In this document: positions 6,974 to 13,306 of the stretch, in pieces | Layout of the letters: every line of letters begins with the position of its first letter | Position numbering within the stretch: position 1 is the first letter of the stretch | NCBI GenBank assembly: GCA_964519095.1 | Contig: CAZFHV010000066.1 | Coordinates: forward strand, 1-16,069 | Direction of reading: 5' to 3' | Length of the DNA: 16,069 nucleotides | Origin: JAEHCY01 sp964519095 | GTDB taxonomy: Bacteria > Pseudomonadota > Gammaproteobacteria > Chromatiales > Chromatiaceae | The notes under the pieces: generated by a model | The model's input: the letters and a program-made list of their open reading frames with translations, nothing else | Databases searched by the model: none | What the model was told of the DNA's origin: nothing | Program-made: the position numbers and the translations under genes

Positions 6974-8103
6974 CTGCACAGGCGGCGTCCCCGATGCCGA
7001 TGCGAACGCCGCGCAGCCTCGACATCGAGTTGACCGCCCGGTGCAACCTCCGCTGTACCTACTGCTACTTCTTCAACAACCCCGCGGTGGAGTACCGGGA
7101 CCTGCGCACCGCGGAGTGGCTGCGCTTCTTTGAGGAGTGCGGCCGGCTGGGGGTGATGAACCTCACGCTGGCGGGCGGCGAGCCCTTTACGCGCCGAGAC
7201 CTGCGCGAGCTGCTCGACGGCATCGTCCGAAACCGCATGCGCTACTCCGTCCTTTCCAACGGCGCCCTGATCGACGACGAGATCGCCGCCTTCATCCAGG
7301 GCACGGGGCGCTGCGACTACGTCCAAATCTCCCTCGACGGCGCGACACCGGAGGCCCACGACGTTTTCCGCGGGCGGGGCTCATTCGCGGGCGCCGTTCG
7401 TGGGGTCCGCGCCCTGCAGCGCAAGGGTGTGAACGTGGCCGTGCGCCTCACCCTCCACCGCCACAACGTAGACAGCCTGGAAGCAACCGCTCAGTTCCTG
7501 CTCGAAGAGCTTGGCCTGCCCGGCTTTGGCACCAACGCCGCCGGCTACCTGGGCAACTGCCTTCACAGCGCCAACGAGGTGCTGCTCACCAACGCCCAGC
7601 GCCAGCAGGCCATGGAGACCCTCGAGGGGCTCGAGCAGCGCTATCCAGGTCGCATCACCGCCAGCGCCGGCCCCTTGGCGGAGGCCCGGATGTGGCGCCA
7701 GATGGAGGTGGCCCGCGGAGCCGGTCGACCGGCCTTTCCGAACGGTGGCCATTTGACCGGTTGCGGCTGCCCCCGCGATAAGATCGCCGTGCGCTCCGAC
7801 GGTACCCTCGTCCCCTGCTCCATGCTGGCCCACCAGAGCCTCGGCCAGATCAATCGCGATTCCCTGCAGGACGTCTGGCAGACCAGCCCACCCTTGAACG
7901 ACCTGCGTCGGCGCCACGCCATCCCCCTTTCCCAGTTCGCCTTCTGCGCGGGCTGCGACTATGTTCCCTACTGCACCGGCAACTGTCCCGGTCTGGCCTA
8001 TACGCTGACCGGCCAGGTCGATCACCCTAGCCCCGACGCCTGCCTGAGGCGTTTCCTTGCGGGTGGTGGCCGCATCCCCCAGGACCCGCGACCCCCGGGT
8101 TGA
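6970..8103 (+). CDS. scmE: Radical SAM/SPASM peptide maturase (ScmE-like)
   Basis: A 377-residue enzyme. The radical SAM cluster motif CNLRCTYC gives Cys25, Cys29 and Cys32, and LAGGEPFTRRDL carries the SAM-binding GGEP. The C-terminal SPASM part has Cys residues in CGCPRDKIAVRSDGTLVPC and FCAGCDYVPYCTGNCPG, expected to hold auxiliary iron-sulfur clusters. SPASM enzymes of the PqqE type make carbon- or sulfur-centred cross-links, epimers or similar changes in peptides. The conserved stretches around LDIELTARCNLRC, RNRMRYSVLSNG and GRCDYVQISLDG agree with my recollection of ScmE. The ATG at 6970 overlaps the scmD stop; an upstream in-frame extension to 6865 lies inside scmD and is not used. 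The next gene begins 16 bases after the stop. The reaction is unknown. Confidence 0.93.
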   Translation: MTAQAASPMPMRTPRSLDIELTARCNLRCTYCYFFNNPAVEYRDLRTAEWLRFFEECGRLGVMNLTLAGGEPFTRRDLRELLDGIVRNRMRYSVLSNGALIDDEIAAFIQGTGRCDYVQISLDGATPEAHDVFRGRGSFAGAVRGVRALQRKGVNVAVRLTLHRHNVDSLEATAQFLLEELGLPGFGTNAAGYLGNCLHSANEVLLTNAQRQQAMETLEGLEQRYPGRITASAGPLAEARMWRQMEVARGAGRPAFPNGGHLTGCGCPRDKIAVRSDGTLVPCSMLAHQSLGQINRDSLQDVWQTSPPLNDLRRRHAIPLSQFAFCAGCDYVPYCTGNCPGLAYTLTGQVDHPSPDACLRRFLAGGGRIPQDPRPPG

Positions 8104-8119
8104 GCAGGAAGACAACGCC

Positions 8120-9298
8120 ATGGCGCAGCCGACCGAGCATGAGGGGGCCAACGGGGTAGACGGGGGTGTGCCAGCCCTCAACACGCTCTACTTCTATCTC
8201 ACCGAGGGATGCAACCTGGCTTGCCGGCACTGCTGGCTGGCCCCAAAATTCGACCCTGATGGCAGCCGCTACCCCGTACTGCCGGTAGAGCTGTTCGAGA
8301 CCGCCCTCCGCGAGGCCAAGCCCCTGGGGCTGACCGGGGTCAAGCTGACCGGCGGCGAGCCCCTGATGCATCCCCACATCCGAACGCTGCTGGAGATCCT
8401 GCGCCGGGAGGGGCTCGGACTGGTCATCGAGACCAACGGCATCCTCTGCACCCCGGAGCTGGCAGCGGAGATCGCCAAGTCCCCCGACCCGTTCGTCTCC
8501 GTGAGCCTGGACGGCGCCGATGCGGCCACCCACGAGCGGGTGCGCGGGGTGAAGGGCTCCTTCGAGCGCGCCCTGCAGGGCATAAGCAACCTGGTGGCCG
8601 CTGGCCTGAGACCCCAGATCATCCTTTCGGTGCTGCGGGAGAACGCCCACCAAGTGGAGGCCCTGGTGCGGCTGGCGGAGGGGCTGGGGGCGGGGTCGGT
8701 CAAATTCAACCTGATCCAGCCCACGGGGCGCGGGGAGAGGGTGCGCGCGGCCAATGGGGGTCTGGAGGTCGCTGAGCTGATCGCCCTAGGACGCTGGGTG
8801 GACCAAGAGCTGGTTGGAGCCAGCGACATCGATCTGCACTTCGACTACCCCTTGGCCTTCCGGCCGCTCAGTCGCATCAACCGTGAGAATGGAGGCAGTA
8901 CTTGTGGCATCCTCGGTATCCTTGGGGTCATGCCCAGCGGACACCTTGCACTGTGCGGTATCGGCCATCAAGTTCCAGGGTTGGTGTTTGGCAAGTTGGG
9001 CTCGGTTGCGCTCGAGGAGATCTGGTTACGCAATTCAACGCTGAATCGAATACGAGCAGGTTTGCCGTCGAAACTCACAGGCATCTGTGGGGCTTGTCTC
9101 ATGGCGGCGCGCTGCCTCGGTTCCTGTGTGGCACAGAATTTTTACCGCACGGGTAGCCTCTGGGCTCCATTTTGGCTGTGCGCTCAGGCAGAAGCGGACG
9201 GGTTATTCCCGCCATCGAGAGTCAGCACCGTTCCTTCTGAGAGGGCCGGCAATCCCTGGCTGGACGGGGACGGCGGAGCGGTATCAGGTTCCCTTTAA
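8120..9298 (+). CDS. scmF: Radical SAM/SPASM peptide maturase (ScmF-like)
   Basis: A 392-residue enzyme, different from its neighbour. The radical SAM motif CNLACRHCW gives Cys31, Cys35 and Cys38 after LNTLYFYLTEG, and KLTGGEPLMHPHI carries GGEP. The C-terminal SPASM region has Cys residues in STCGILGILG, LCGIGHQVPG and ICGACLMAARCLGSCVAQNFY. The LYFYLTEGCNL opening and the CLGSCVAQNFYRTGSLWAPFW ending (only in part conserved) agree with my recollection of ScmF. The start is ATG 8120 because AGGAAG (8106-8111) lies 8 bases before it; the frame extends further upstream to 8057 but overlaps scmE. From about 8880 onward base composition drops and codon choice becomes less GC-biased, which continues into the peptide gene. 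The stop TAA overlaps an ATG at 9298. Confidence 0.93.
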   Translation: MAQPTEHEGANGVDGGVPALNTLYFYLTEGCNLACRHCWLAPKFDPDGSRYPVLPVELFETALREAKPLGLTGVKLTGGEPLMHPHIRTLLEILRREGLGLVIETNGILCTPELAAEIAKSPDPFVSVSLDGADAATHERVRGVKGSFERALQGISNLVAAGLRPQIILSVLRENAHQVEALVRLAEGLGAGSVKFNLIQPTGRGERVRAANGGLEVAELIALGRWVDQELVGASDIDLHFDYPLAFRPLSRINRENGGSTCGILGILGVMPSGHLALCGIGHQVPGLVFGKLGSVALEEIWLRNSTLNRIRAGLPSKLTGICGACLMAARCLGSCVAQNFYRTGSLWAPFWLCAQAEADGLFPPSRVSTVPSERAGNPWLDGDGGAVSGSL

Positions 9299-9303
9299 TG
9301 GGT

Positions 9304-9310
9304 AAGGAGG
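9304..9310 (+). promoter_or_regulatory. Strong ribosome-binding site of the precursor gene
   Basis: AAGGAGG with 5 bases to the ATG at 9316. It is the closest match to the anti-Shine-Dalgarno sequence in the cassette. It decides the start in favour of 9316 over the ATG at 9298 that overlaps the scmF stop. High translation of the peptide relative to its enzymes is the expected outcome. Confidence 0.8.
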
Positions 9311-9315
9311 GTTCT

Positions 9316-9555
9316 ATGACTGGTCACGATACAAAGAAGCAGAAATACGCAACCCCAGTGCTCATGCCATTGGGGCAGGTCGCTTCCGGAGCAGGTGCCT
9401 GCGGGACCGGTGGTGCGGTTACTAACTGTACCAACGGGAATGGTAATCAATGGGGCACCTGTGGCAACGGCAACGCTAACCATGGCGATACTTGCAGCAA
9501 CGGGACTGGCCACTCTTCAGGAAGGCTGTGCACTACGGGCTCGATCGCAGGTTAG
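9316..9555 (+). CDS. Candidate RiPP precursor peptide, Cys/Gly/Asn-rich core
   Basis: A 79-residue peptide placed directly after the two radical SAM genes. The N-terminal part (1-24) is a charged leader, MTGHDTKKQKYATPVLMPLG, with Tyr11, Pro14, Leu16 and Gly20 spelling YxxPxLxxxG, the pattern known from lasso leaders bound by PqqD-type B1 domains. From residue 25 on the peptide is almost only Gly, Asn, Thr, Ser, Ala, His and Cys. The five Cys are at 29, 38, 49, 60 and 72. Residues 39-72 form three imperfect units of 11, 11 and 12 residues, each with Asn-Gly near the start and ending in Cys. Trp46, His56 and His66 are the only aromatic-type residues there. I recognise no named family. Alternatives are a Cys-rich structural peptide or an unmodified secreted peptide, but the context strongly favours a modified precursor. 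The start is fixed by the ribosome-binding site at 9304-9310. Confidence 0.8.
   Translation: MTGHDTKKQKYATPVLMPLGQVASGAGACGTGGAVTNCTNGNGNQWGTCGNGNANHGDTCSNGTGHSSGRLCTTGSIAG
9430..9531 (+). repeat. Three tandem units of 33, 33 and 36 bases inside the precursor core
   Basis: The units cover residues 39-49, 50-60 and 61-72 (9430-9462, 9463-9495, 9496-9531). The shared pattern is x-Asn-Gly-x-(Gly/Ala)-...-Cys. The first two share NGN(G/A)N and end in Thr-Cys. The DNA has diverged more than the protein pattern, suggesting an old duplication kept by selection. Confidence 0.65.
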
Positions 9556-9588
9556 GCTCCAACCGGCAACCGCCTCTATGGCCTGGCA

Positions 9589-10431
9589 TTGGGCTGTCGC
9601 CTGAATGGCCTGGGGGAAGGGGCACTGCTCGCGCTCCAGGGGGGCTCGAGCGTTTGCATCCTTGCTGGGGACCCTGGATCGGTCGCGATCGTGTCGCGCC
9701 TGCGATCCAGCATGAAGTTGCGCCCTACCCCCAAGCCATCCTGGCCGGCAGTAGTGGTTGCCCAGGGTGCGGTCTCCCAGGTACAGATTCACCCGGATGG
9801 GCAGATTGCCTGGGTTTCGCAGTCTGAGAACGGTCGAGCGGTTACCCCCGCACTACAGCTCATCCAGATCTCCCTTGCGGTCTGCCAGCATATCCAAGCG
9901 AGGGGTGCCGTCCTGCTCCACGGGGCGCTCGCTGAGATCGAGGGGAACGGCGTCGTGCTCGCAGGACGCGGGGGAATTGGTAAGACCACGGCTTCCCGTC
10001 GGCTGCGCCCCCCCTGGAGCTCACTGAGTGACGATGCAACGCTGGTCGTGCGCGATGCCGACGGAGGGTATTGGGCCCATCCTTGGCCCACCTGGAGCCA
10101 ATTCGTGGCCGGTGAGCCGGAGCGGTCTTGGGATGTCCAAAGCGCGGTGCGCCTGAGGGGCATCTTTTTTCTGGTGCGAGCGGGGCTTGATCTGGCCGCA
10201 CCCCTTGGGGCGGGTCATGCCGTCGCCCTCCTGGTGGAATCGTCCGAGCAGGTTTGGTGGGGAATGGCGCCCCTTCTATCCCGCGAGGCGTTGCGGGCAA
10301 GCCGGCTGCAACGCCTCGACAATATCAGTGACCTGGTCAAGGCCGTTCCAAGCTATACGCTGGACTTTTCTGCAATGGGCATGTTCTGGAAGGAAATCGA
10401 GCGCGTTCTTGAGGGTAGGGAAACCTCTTGA
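9589..10431 (+). CDS. scmC: HPr-kinase-related protein (ScmC-like)
   Basis: A 280-residue protein from TTG 9589. The N-terminal third is a small alpha/beta region. The kinase-like core has HGAL at about 111-114, the Walker A loop GRGGIGKTT at 126-134, SLSDDATLV at about 145-153 (the acidic pair of HprK-type kinases) and AHPWPTWS at about 163-170. HPr kinase relatives in some lasso clusters phosphorylate the precursor peptide, so a peptide kinase is possible; an ATP-dependent accessory role is also possible. It resembles my memory of the ScmC family. The start is doubtful: the frame runs back without interruption to the TAG that ends the precursor, in the same phase, with no ATG or GTG and no ribosome-binding site. 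TTG 9589 or CTG 9583 are the only near-canonical choices; the next in-frame GTG (9691) and ATG (9712) would remove family-like sequence. Confidence 0.82.
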   Translation: MGCRLNGLGEGALLALQGGSSVCILAGDPGSVAIVSRLRSSMKLRPTPKPSWPAVVVAQGAVSQVQIHPDGQIAWVSQSENGRAVTPALQLIQISLAVCQHIQARGAVLLHGALAEIEGNGVVLAGRGGIGKTTASRRLRPPWSSLSDDATLVVRDADGGYWAHPWPTWSQFVAGEPERSWDVQSAVRLRGIFFLVRAGLDLAAPLGAGHAVALLVESSEQVWWGMAPLLSREALRASRLQRLDNISDLVKAVPSYTLDFSAMGMFWKEIERVLEGRETS

Positions 10432-10435
10432 CCCT

Positions 10436-11137
10436 GTGATTACCCCCCCACAGATGCATCCCTTGGGGCCGCGGGAGGGGCTGATCTTGGCAGCAACCGC
10501 ATCTGCGCTGCGGGACGTGGCGAGGTCTGCCCAAGAGTCTGTCTACTTGTGCGCCCACGTTGGTGACAGTATGAACCCGACCCTCCATGAGTCGGACCTG
10601 CTGGAGATCGCGCGTTACCAGGGGCAGCCCCCCCGCCCTGGGGATGTGGTTCTCTTCGTGGTCGACAAAGAAGAATTGGCCGTCGTACATCGCGTGGTGG
10701 GTATCACGCCCCTGGGCGTGCGCACCCGCGGCGATAACAACGACCTCATCGATCCCTGGACGGTTCATCCCGAAGACATCCTTGGCCGCGTGGTGGCTGC
10801 ATCGCGTGGGGATCATCGCCGCAGCATCCCCGGTGGCCGGGGCGGACTGCTGCGAGCCCAAGCGGTGCGCGCCCTGCGGGTCCCGGAACGGGCCCTCGCG
10901 CGCCTGCTCAGCCCCCTCTATCGCCGCCTGGCTGCTTCGGGGATCCTGCGCTCGGTGGCTCCCCCGTCCCTCCACCCGCGGGTCGTCATCTTCCAGGCTG
11001 GCGACCAGCGGCGATTCCGGCTGATGATCGGACGGCACACGATCATCGGCCACTACGATCCCACGCGGCACCACTGGCACATCCGCCGACCCTTTCGCTT
11101 GCTGGTGGATGAGGCCTCCCTGCCCACCTTCCCCTGA
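10436..11137 (+). CDS. Soluble S26-type (SipW/ER-like) signal peptidase homologue
   Basis: A 233-residue product. The serine-nucleophile box GDSMNPTL (Ser45) is clear, followed by the general-base box AVVHRVVGI with His85 where bacterial type I signal peptidases have Lys, and the RGDNN box (about 98-102). The Ser-His form is that of SipW and the eukaryotic/archaeal signal peptidases (S26B). I see no membrane segment at either end, so it is probably cytoplasmic, unlike ordinary signal peptidases. The C-terminal 100 residues are Arg-rich and of no recognised domain. GTG 10436, 4 bases after the kinase stop, is chosen as start; ATG 10454 is an alternative, and neither has a good ribosome-binding site. 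In this context it may cut the precursor leader, which is an inference. Confidence 0.82.
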   Translation: MITPPQMHPLGPREGLILAATASALRDVARSAQESVYLCAHVGDSMNPTLHESDLLEIARYQGQPPRPGDVVLFVVDKEELAVVHRVVGITPLGVRTRGDNNDLIDPWTVHPEDILGRVVAASRGDHRRSIPGGRGGLLRAQAVRALRVPERALARLLSPLYRRLAASGILRSVAPPSLHPRVVIFQAGDQRRFRLMIGRHTIIGHYDPTRHHWHIRRPFRLLVDEASLPTFP

Positions 11138-11159
11138 GACATTGCGTTGCGCTGGCGGT

Positions 11160-11171
11160 CCTACAGGGGAA
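11160..11171 (+). repeat. Direct repeat CCTACAGGGGAA, copy 1
   Basis: Exact 12-base copy of the element at 11230-11241. Spacing of 70 bases is close to a whole number of helical turns at about 10 bases per turn (or 6.7 turns at 10.5), so same-face binding is not assured. Confidence 0.4.
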
Positions 11172-11229
11172 GCACCTCAACCTGCGGCAGCGTTAAGGGA
11201 CTCCGATACCAGCACCCGACGCGGGGACC

Positions 11230-11241
11230 CCTACAGGGGAA
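11230..11241 (+). repeat. Direct repeat CCTACAGGGGAA, copy 2
   Basis: Second exact copy, 54 bases before the proposed TTG start of the ABC transporter gene. It could be a regulator site or the trace of a small duplication. Confidence 0.4.
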
Positions 11242-11295
11242 ACGAACGCCGATAGAGACAGGCGCAACTGGCCAGGACACGCCTGATGGGGACGA

Positions 11296-13170
11296 TTGAA
11301 AGATAGCGCGCGCCTCTTTCCCGCCCGATGGCGCCAAGCGGCGGATCGATTTCCCGACCTCCTGCGCGCCCTCCGCCTGATCTGGGAGGCAGCAGCCCAC
11401 TGGACAGCCGCCTGGATGGGCCTGTTACTGGTGCAGGGGCTGTTACCGGCCGCCACCGTGCTGCTCACCCCTGTACTCGTGGATGCACTGGTCGCCGCTG
11501 TTGGCAGCGGCATCGCCTGGGAAACCGTCGGACCCATTCTGGTACCGGCACTGCTCATGGCGGGTGTCATCCTGTTGGGGGACCTGTTAGGCAGCCTCTC
11601 CCACTGGGTCAAGACGGTCCAGTCCGAGCGGGTACAGGACCACATCCGCGACTTGATCCATGCCCGCTCGGTGGCCGCCGATCTGGCCTTTTACGACTCG
11701 GCGGACTTCTTCACCCACCTGCACCGGGCACGCAACGACGCGGCCCACCGCCCCTTGGCCCTGCTCGACAACCTGGGGAGCCTGGCCCAGAGCACCGTTA
11801 CCCTGGCTGCCATGGCCTTTGTCCTGCTGGCCTATGGGCTGTGGCTGCCGTTTGTACTCTTGGTCAGCGTGGCACCAGGGCTGGGGATAGTGCTGCACTA
11901 CCGCCGCCGCCAGCGCGCCGTCTGGCTCCATACCACCGCCGGCGAGCGTCGCGCCCTCTACTACGACTGGCTACTCACCGCACGCGAGGCCGCGGCCGAG
12001 CTTCGCCTCTTCGATCTGGGTGGCCAATTCCGCGCCGCGTTCCGTCGCGAACGCCAGAAGGTGCGCGAAGAACGCCTGCGCCTCATCGCCGCAGAGAATT
12101 GGGCAAAGCTCGGGGTCAGCGTTTTTGCACTCTTGGTGGTGGGCCTGGTGATGGCCCACATGATCGGGCGGGTGCTCCAGGGCACGGCCAGCCTGGGGGA
12201 TCTCGCGCTGTTCTTCCAGGCATTCCATCAGGGACAGGGCCTCTTGCGGACGCTGTTGAACAACCTAGGGGAGCTCTACGGTAACAGCCTGTTCCTGGCC
12301 GATCTCTTCGAATTCCTCACGCTGGAGCCCCAAATGACCGAGCCGGCCGAACCTGCGCACCTGCCGCGCCGACCGGCCACCGCGCCGGGGCCCCATGTGC
12401 GTTTTGACGACCTGCGCTTTGCCTATCCCCATGGCCACGGCGAGGCCCTCAGCGGGCTTAGTCTGGAGATTCCAGCAGGCCAGATCGCCGCCATCGTGGG
12501 CCCCAATGGCGCGGGCAAGAGCACCCTTGTGAAACTGCTCTGCCGTTTCTACGACCCGGCATCCGGTAGCGTTACCCTGGACGGAGTGGATGTGCGAACC
12601 CTCACATTCAGGGAACTGCGTAATAACATCTCGGTGCTTTTCCAAGAGCCGGTGCAATACAACGCCACAGTCGCCGAGAACATCTCACTCGACTTCGCGC
12701 TGGCACCCTGCGGTACATGCGACGGGGCAAAAGAGACTGCGGACGTCATCAAGACCGCTACACGCGCCGCCGGGGCCGAAGGGCTGGTCAGTCGACTGAC
12801 CCGAGGTTACGCCACCCCCCTTGGCGTCTGGTTCGATGGCGGTACGGACCTCAGCACCGGCGAATGGCAGCGCATCGCGCTGGCCCGCGCCTTCCTGCGC
12901 CAGGCCCCCATCATCGTTCTCGATGAGCCGACCAGCGCCATGGACTCCTGGGCCGAGGCCGACTGGCTGCGCCGCTTCCGCACCCTAGCGGCGGGTCGCA
13001 CCGTACTGGTGATCACTCATCGCTTCACCACCGCTATGCTGGCCGATGCCATCCACGTCGTGGAAAACGGCCGCATCGTCGAGTGGGGCAGCCACGCCGA
13101 TCTGCTGGCGCTGGGTGGGCGCTACGCCCAGTCGTGGCAGGCGCAAATGTGCTCGCAAACACGGAGGTAA
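11296..13170 (+). CDS. ABC exporter, fused membrane and ATPase domains
   Basis: A 624-residue half-transporter of the type that exports peptides or lipids as a dimer. The membrane domain spans about residues 35-320, with hydrophobic segments such as WMGLLLVQGLLPAATVLL and VFALLVVGLVMAHMIG. The ATPase domain (about 375-615) has Walker A GPNGAGKST at 402-410, a Q-loop in SVLFQEPVQYNATVAENI, the signature LSTGEWQ at 519-525 (instead of LSGGQ), Walker B IIVLDEP at 539-545 and switch His575. There is no N-terminal C39 peptidase domain, so leader removal must be done by another protein. TTG 11296 is the first possible start after an in-frame stop at 11284; GGGGA lies only 3 bases before it. It follows the S26 gene after 158 bases and converges with the B2 gene. 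It probably exports the mature peptide. Confidence 0.92.
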   Translation: MKDSARLFPARWRQAADRFPDLLRALRLIWEAAAHWTAAWMGLLLVQGLLPAATVLLTPVLVDALVAAVGSGIAWETVGPILVPALLMAGVILLGDLLGSLSHWVKTVQSERVQDHIRDLIHARSVAADLAFYDSADFFTHLHRARNDAAHRPLALLDNLGSLAQSTVTLAAMAFVLLAYGLWLPFVLLVSVAPGLGIVLHYRRRQRAVWLHTTAGERRALYYDWLLTAREAAAELRLFDLGGQFRAAFRRERQKVREERLRLIAAENWAKLGVSVFALLVVGLVMAHMIGRVLQGTASLGDLALFFQAFHQGQGLLRTLLNNLGELYGNSLFLADLFEFLTLEPQMTEPAEPAHLPRRPATAPGPHVRFDDLRFAYPHGHGEALSGLSLEIPAGQIAAIVGPNGAGKSTLVKLLCRFYDPASGSVTLDGVDVRTLTFRELRNNISVLFQEPVQYNATVAENISLDFALAPCGTCDGAKETADVIKTATRAAGAEGLVSRLTRGYATPLGVWFDGGTDLSTGEWQRIALARAFLRQAPIIVLDEPTSAMDSWAEADWLRRFRTLAAGRTVLVITHRFTTAMLADAIHVVENGRIVEWGSHADLLALGGRYAQSWQAQMCSQTRR

Positions 13171-13306
13171 CTGCTCGGCGGGGTGCATTGGCGCGGCAAA
13201 TCCACCAGACCGCTTACCAGGATACAGTTTAGGGATCGGCCACGGGAGGCTTACCCGGTCCTGGCAGCGCTGGCCCCACCGCCGGGACCCTGTGGGTAGC
13301 GGGGTC

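Larger units (their letters stand above)
11138..11295. other. Spacer with a 12-base direct repeat before the ABC gene
   Basis: This 158-base gap is the largest inside the plus-strand cassette. It contains two exact copies of CCTACAGGGGAA at 11160-11171 and 11230-11241, exactly 70 bases apart. No clear promoter boxes or terminator are visible. The gap suggests that the ABC gene may have its own control. Confidence 0.4.

Noticed and set aside
9298..9315. ATG at 9298 as precursor start
   Set aside because: It overlaps the scmF stop and has no ribosome-binding site; the strong AAGGAGG at 9304-9310 serves the ATG at 9316.
13163..13298. Short frame after the ABC gene starting at GTG 13183, about 38 codons
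   Set aside because: The GGAGG at 13163-13167 is about 15 bases away and the product has no precursor-like feature.
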